A DNA stretch of 64,000 nucleotides, from assembly GCA_014529385.2 (NCBI GenBank), contig CM043962.1, positions 50,294,598 to 50,358,597 on the forward strand, in the 5' to 3' direction. The position numbers and the translations under genes are program-made. Of this stretch, positions 60,708-64,000 are shown in pieces (the stretch's first letter is position 1; each line of letters starts with the position of its first letter). The notes below the pieces were generated by a model, which did no database searches, was not told where the DNA came from, and saw only the letters and a list, made by a program, of their open reading frames with translations. The stretch is from Adiantum capillus-veneris (Eukaryota > Streptophyta > Polypodiopsida > Polypodiales > Pteridaceae).

Positions 60708-60799
60708 ACCTTATCCTTGTACATATACCAAGGATAAGGAGCTCCTCACCATCACCTTATACTTGTACATATACCAAGAATAAGGAGCTCCTCACTTTG
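60708..60799. repeat. 46-bp tandem duplication with an inner hairpin
   Basis: Units start at 60708 and 60754 and share TTGTACATATACCAAG and AAGGAGCTCCTCAC. In the first unit CCTTATCCTTG and CAAGGATAAGG are exact reverse complements around nine bases. The second unit has mutations in both arms. Confidence 0.85.
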
Positions 60800-61566
60800 A
60801 GGCTGACTCCACCCACACACCTTGCACTTCTTCTCCTTCTTCCCCTTCCCACATGCATTGCATCGCACACGCATTCTGCACTACACATCACGTTGCAACT
60901 CGTATGAGAGCCATGATGGCGATCAATGCACGTGCAATGGCTTCTCAAAGATCTGCACGAAGTGGTGAGCTCATCGGCTATGGTGAAGCTTGGAGCTCAA
61001 ACTTGAGCTTGGCAATGGTAGCACTCCCTCCTCCCTCTCAGGCGTGCATTTTCTCCACCCGGCAAGCTCTTGGTGGTGGTCTTGAAAGCTTGATGCTAGC
61101 AATTAATTTCGGGATCGTGAGTGGTCAGATCGGGAGCAGTCGGTGGTAGATTTTGGATCTTGGAGCCTCGTGATGATGGCAGATCTTGGATCCATAGCTT
61201 GAGGGAGAATCGAGGGATTTTTCTTTCATTAGAGAATCAAGATCTCTATATATGTGCATATCTACAATCAAGCAGGAAAAGTGAGCATTGCAAGGGGGGG
61301 GGGGGGGAATATATCAAATACTTTCAATATTGAGCAAAATTGGGTGGAATTCAATTAAAAGTTGAGCTACATAACTTGGGAAATCTAGCAAGCTTGGAGA
61401 ATCAAGATCAAGCAAAGCAATTGCACAGTGGAAAATCAAAGCCAAGCTCATGAAGCTTCAAATTTAGTAGCACTATGGATTTTTTAATGCAAGCTTAGTC
61501 TTAGAAAATCTTGAAGGTATTATGTGTTGTTACGTTGCGCACTCACACGCGTGTACACATGCACGT
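60800..61566. other. No gene; poly(G) run
   Basis: A 98-codon frame at 60853-61149 resembles nothing known. A run of 14 G lies at 61294-61307. Confidence 0.5.
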
Positions 61567-61569
61567 ATG

Positions 61570-61574
61570 CACAC

Positions 61575-61655
<81 letters not shown>
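61570..61655. repeat. (CA)n microsatellite
   Basis: About 85 bases of CA with one early interruption. It gives Cys/Val artefact ORFs on the minus strand. Confidence 0.97.
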
Positions 61656-61657
<2 letters not shown>

Positions 61658-61775
61658 GTAGAGAGAGCTTGAAGAGATTGAGCTACACATAGGTAGGCTA
61701 CAATAGAAATCAACAAGAAACAATAAGAAAATAAATTTAAACTTCTCTTAATCACTCTTAGAGTGTGTTCCCACA

Positions 61776-61778
<3 letters not shown>

Positions 61779-61823
<45 letters not shown>
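61779..61823. repeat. (GA)n microsatellite
   Basis: About 45 bases of GA directly joined to a sequence (ATTCAATTATCGTCCA) that is also joined to the GA tract at 48039. Confidence 0.97.
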
Positions 61824-61826
<3 letters not shown>

Positions 61827-62047
61827 CAATTATCGTCCATGGAGGTCAGATATGACCTATGGGACCAAGTAGACAGTACAACATCTCCTACCTCCCAGTG
61901 AGGGAGTCACAAGTGGATACATATCAATTAAGGACTGAGGGTCCATCATGACAAAAAAGAAAAACAAAAAAATAAACTAGATGCGAAGGAGGATTGTTCA
62001 AATGGGGACAAGAGGGTTTGGGAGAGAGTGTGCACGTATGTCGCACG
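61824..62047 (-). repeat. Second copy of the GA-tract-linked repeat
   Basis: Shares with 48039-48150: ATTCAATTATCGTCCA versus ATTGAACTATCGTCCA, ATATGA(C/T)C(T)ATGGGACCAA and GAGTCCATCA/GGGTCCATCA. Both copies begin right at a GA run. It ends at the LTR of element X. Confidence 0.7.
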
Positions 62048-62603
62048 TGTCAATGCAAGGAACTTGCCGATACACTGCGTGTGAGCCACAAATGGCTCCA
62101 AGAACACAACAAGCGTAAACTAGCAAGCTCAAAGATGGCATTGGTGTGTCACTCTCCGCTCTACACTTCCTGTCATGGAGGATTCCTCGCTGCGAAGAAG
62201 AGGGAGATGCGCTACCCCGCGCTCAACCACCTCACCGCCGTCGTGCCGCCGCAATGCTCAATTGCACTCTCTCTCTCTCACACACATACACACACACACA
62301 CACACAAGAAGATGATGAAGAAGAAGATGGAGATGGAGCAAGAGCACTCTTCAATTGCACAAATGAGAGAATGAGTGAATTTTAGGTTTAGTTGACTTTT
62401 ATATGAGCTCACCCCATTCACACTTGGGTGCCCATGCTTAGCCAAATAATCCCTTGAATGCTCCAATTAGAGTGTGCCTCTCATCGACAATCACTCTTAC
62501 CCTTTTCCTATTGGACCAACAAGACCGGTACCTGACTCTACCAAGTAAATAATACAACGTCCATCGTAGGTGATAGGGTGTCCGTGAGCCGTAAGGGTTA
62601 ACA
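62048..62603 (-). repeat. LTR of element X, copy 2 (inverted)
   Basis: Reverse complement of 8580-9208: minus strand starts TGTTAACCCTTACGGCTCACGGACACC and ends TTGACA. The TATA-like ATATAAAAG is at about 62397-62405. The microsatellite is short here (CT/CA, 62267-62306). Confidence 0.88.
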
Positions 62604-64000
62604 TGCCCCCCTTCCTGATGTAGATTCCGTCCTCGGAAGCTATTGAGTTGAAGCTCGTTCATCAAGGTGGAAGAGGATTTGAGATGAATATCCTTAGCCT
62701 TCTTTAGTCACTACAAAATCAAACAACATTGGCACAGTAATTGGATTCTTATGTACAATTTAAAAGCATATGCAGTTGTAGGCAAACAATTTGATTGGTA
62801 ACAAAATTTTAAACCATTTGTCAGCAATAAATATTAAATTGCAATATAATCAAACGCATAAACAATTGGGAAGGTAAAAAACTAAGCTAATTCAACGATC
62901 GAAAGGCACTAAAGATCGACTATTAATACCATGGGTAAGCTTCTTAATTTCCTCTGGTCAATTAAGTTGTTTAATCGCCAGAGCCAAGTATTTCATGTTC
63001 GAGGGCTGACTAGAGGCTATACCTAGAAGACCTTGTAGTTAAGCTACGATAAAAGGAATTTCTCATGAAATCATCGCCTGGCTGATTACTTTTTCTTTGA
63101 CCCCCCAAAGTCTTTTGACAATGATTCAATTTTGATGTGTGTGCTTATTTTTGTATGCCTTGGGTTTTTTGCTTTTCAAGGAAAAGCACCCACACTGGGA
63201 ACCTCTAGGGATCTAGTACCATAGGTGATACATGTGAGTGAAGTACCAAATCAAGCTGAGATTTCTCTTCCAGCTTAAGATTTTACATTGTGACACTTTG
63301 ATTTTTTGTTTGTTTTAATTTTGTAACTTTGGGGGGTCATATAACATTGTTACCCTCCCCAGGCTCATCACACTCGTAAACTCCCTTTATAATACTTAAG
63401 CTAAAGGTCAATAGGGACTAAGATTACTAGAAAGCCCTAGTACATTTCACACAATGCTGCCTAAATCGGATAAAGAACATAAGTAACCATTGATAATTAG
63501 GAAGGCATTCCCCATGGTATTAAGAGAAGATCTGTAACACCTAACTTGGTCAAACTAGCTTAGTCGGACTGCTTGATTTTTAAATCTAGACAAGTGATTA
63601 TGACAAAAAATTACATTGAATTTAATTTTTGGTACTAAGAAAATGCATTGAATATTATGCTACCTATCACAATCAAAGCAGACAAACATGGATGCAAAAA
63701 ATAAGGGGCAATGCTAATGGACAAGAAACACCTGTTTGTGTCGATGGTCGCGCTTGATTTGAAGTGTGAATGAGAGAAAGATCCCATGAAGGTCCAAATC
63801 CTAACCAGAGCAACACGTTCCTGTACACACTAAGAAACACAAAGAATACCTCTAGGAGACACAGTAGTGGGAAAAGGTACCAACGCTTATTGAACAATTA
63901 AAAAGCATAAGGAACCCTCACCTAATTATTTGCACTCCCCGTAGAGAGTCAAGGGAATGGGATATTGTAGAGATTGGGGGGAAACCCTAAGGATAAACCC
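62604..64000 (-). mobile_element. Element X copy 2, internal 3' region, runs off the window
   Basis: The polypurine tract (minus strand AGGAAGGGGGGCA, 62604-62616) is preceded by codons LQLNSFRGRNLHQEGG. Similarity to the left copy extends to about 63310, beyond which 63310-64000 has no assigned homology. No RT or integrase is visible before the window ends. Confidence 0.75.

Overview
The window is plant nuclear DNA made almost entirely of transposable elements in different states of decay. No convincing host gene, rRNA, tRNA or CRISPR array was seen. The plant call rests on a Tat-type Ty3/Gypsy element with a second, archaeal-type RNase H domain, a chromodomain-bearing Gypsy element (chromovirus), a Ty1/Copia element primed on initiator tRNA-Met, and a CACTA tnp2-like transposase. 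The repeat density, long GA/GT microsatellites and one Gypsy lineage that is unusual for a flowering plant suggest a large genome, perhaps a fern, lycophyte or gymnosperm. That last step is a guess from element types only.

Layout. 1-6669 (+): Gypsy element A, entered inside gag, with PR-RT-RH-IN and then an extra aspartic-protease-like domain after the integrase. Its 3' LTR starts at 6670 and is followed by an intact 143-codon ORF (6920-7351). 7890-9208 (+): the 3' end and LTR of element X, whose LTR contains a GT/GA microsatellite. 9209-16719 (-): chromovirus B between two direct-repeat LTR copies. 16735-17443 (+): 3' end of a LINE. 18240-20200 (+): degenerate CACTA transposase. 21827-26964 (-): Tat-like Gypsy C, with a second fragment of the same family at 27981-28595. 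28600-34360: mostly unassigned, with microsatellites and a minisatellite.

34363-47919 (+): Gypsy D, inserted into a GT/GA microsatellite and itself interrupted by a young Ty1/Copia element (38160-43272, -). 48039-48720 (-): a fragment encoding a coiled coil plus an L1-ORF1-like segment, ending on a GA/TC tract. 50901-51265: LTR/primer-site remnant with a tandem duplication. 51270-52100 (-): Gypsy F reverse-transcriptase fragment. 54040-60660 (-): Gypsy E, same lineage as A, split by a complete non-autonomous LTR element (57433-59988, +) with a perfect 5-bp target duplication. 61570-62047: microsatellites and a copy of the GA-tract-linked repeat. 62048-64000 (-): a second copy of element X, inverted relative to the first.

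The sequences do not work together as an operon or pathway. What links them is insertion order. Copia inside Gypsy D inside a microsatellite, and the small LTR element inside Gypsy E, are clear nestings. Nearly every polyprotein is broken by stops or frameshifts. The most interesting signal is the conserved extra protease-like domain downstream of integrase in elements A and E.
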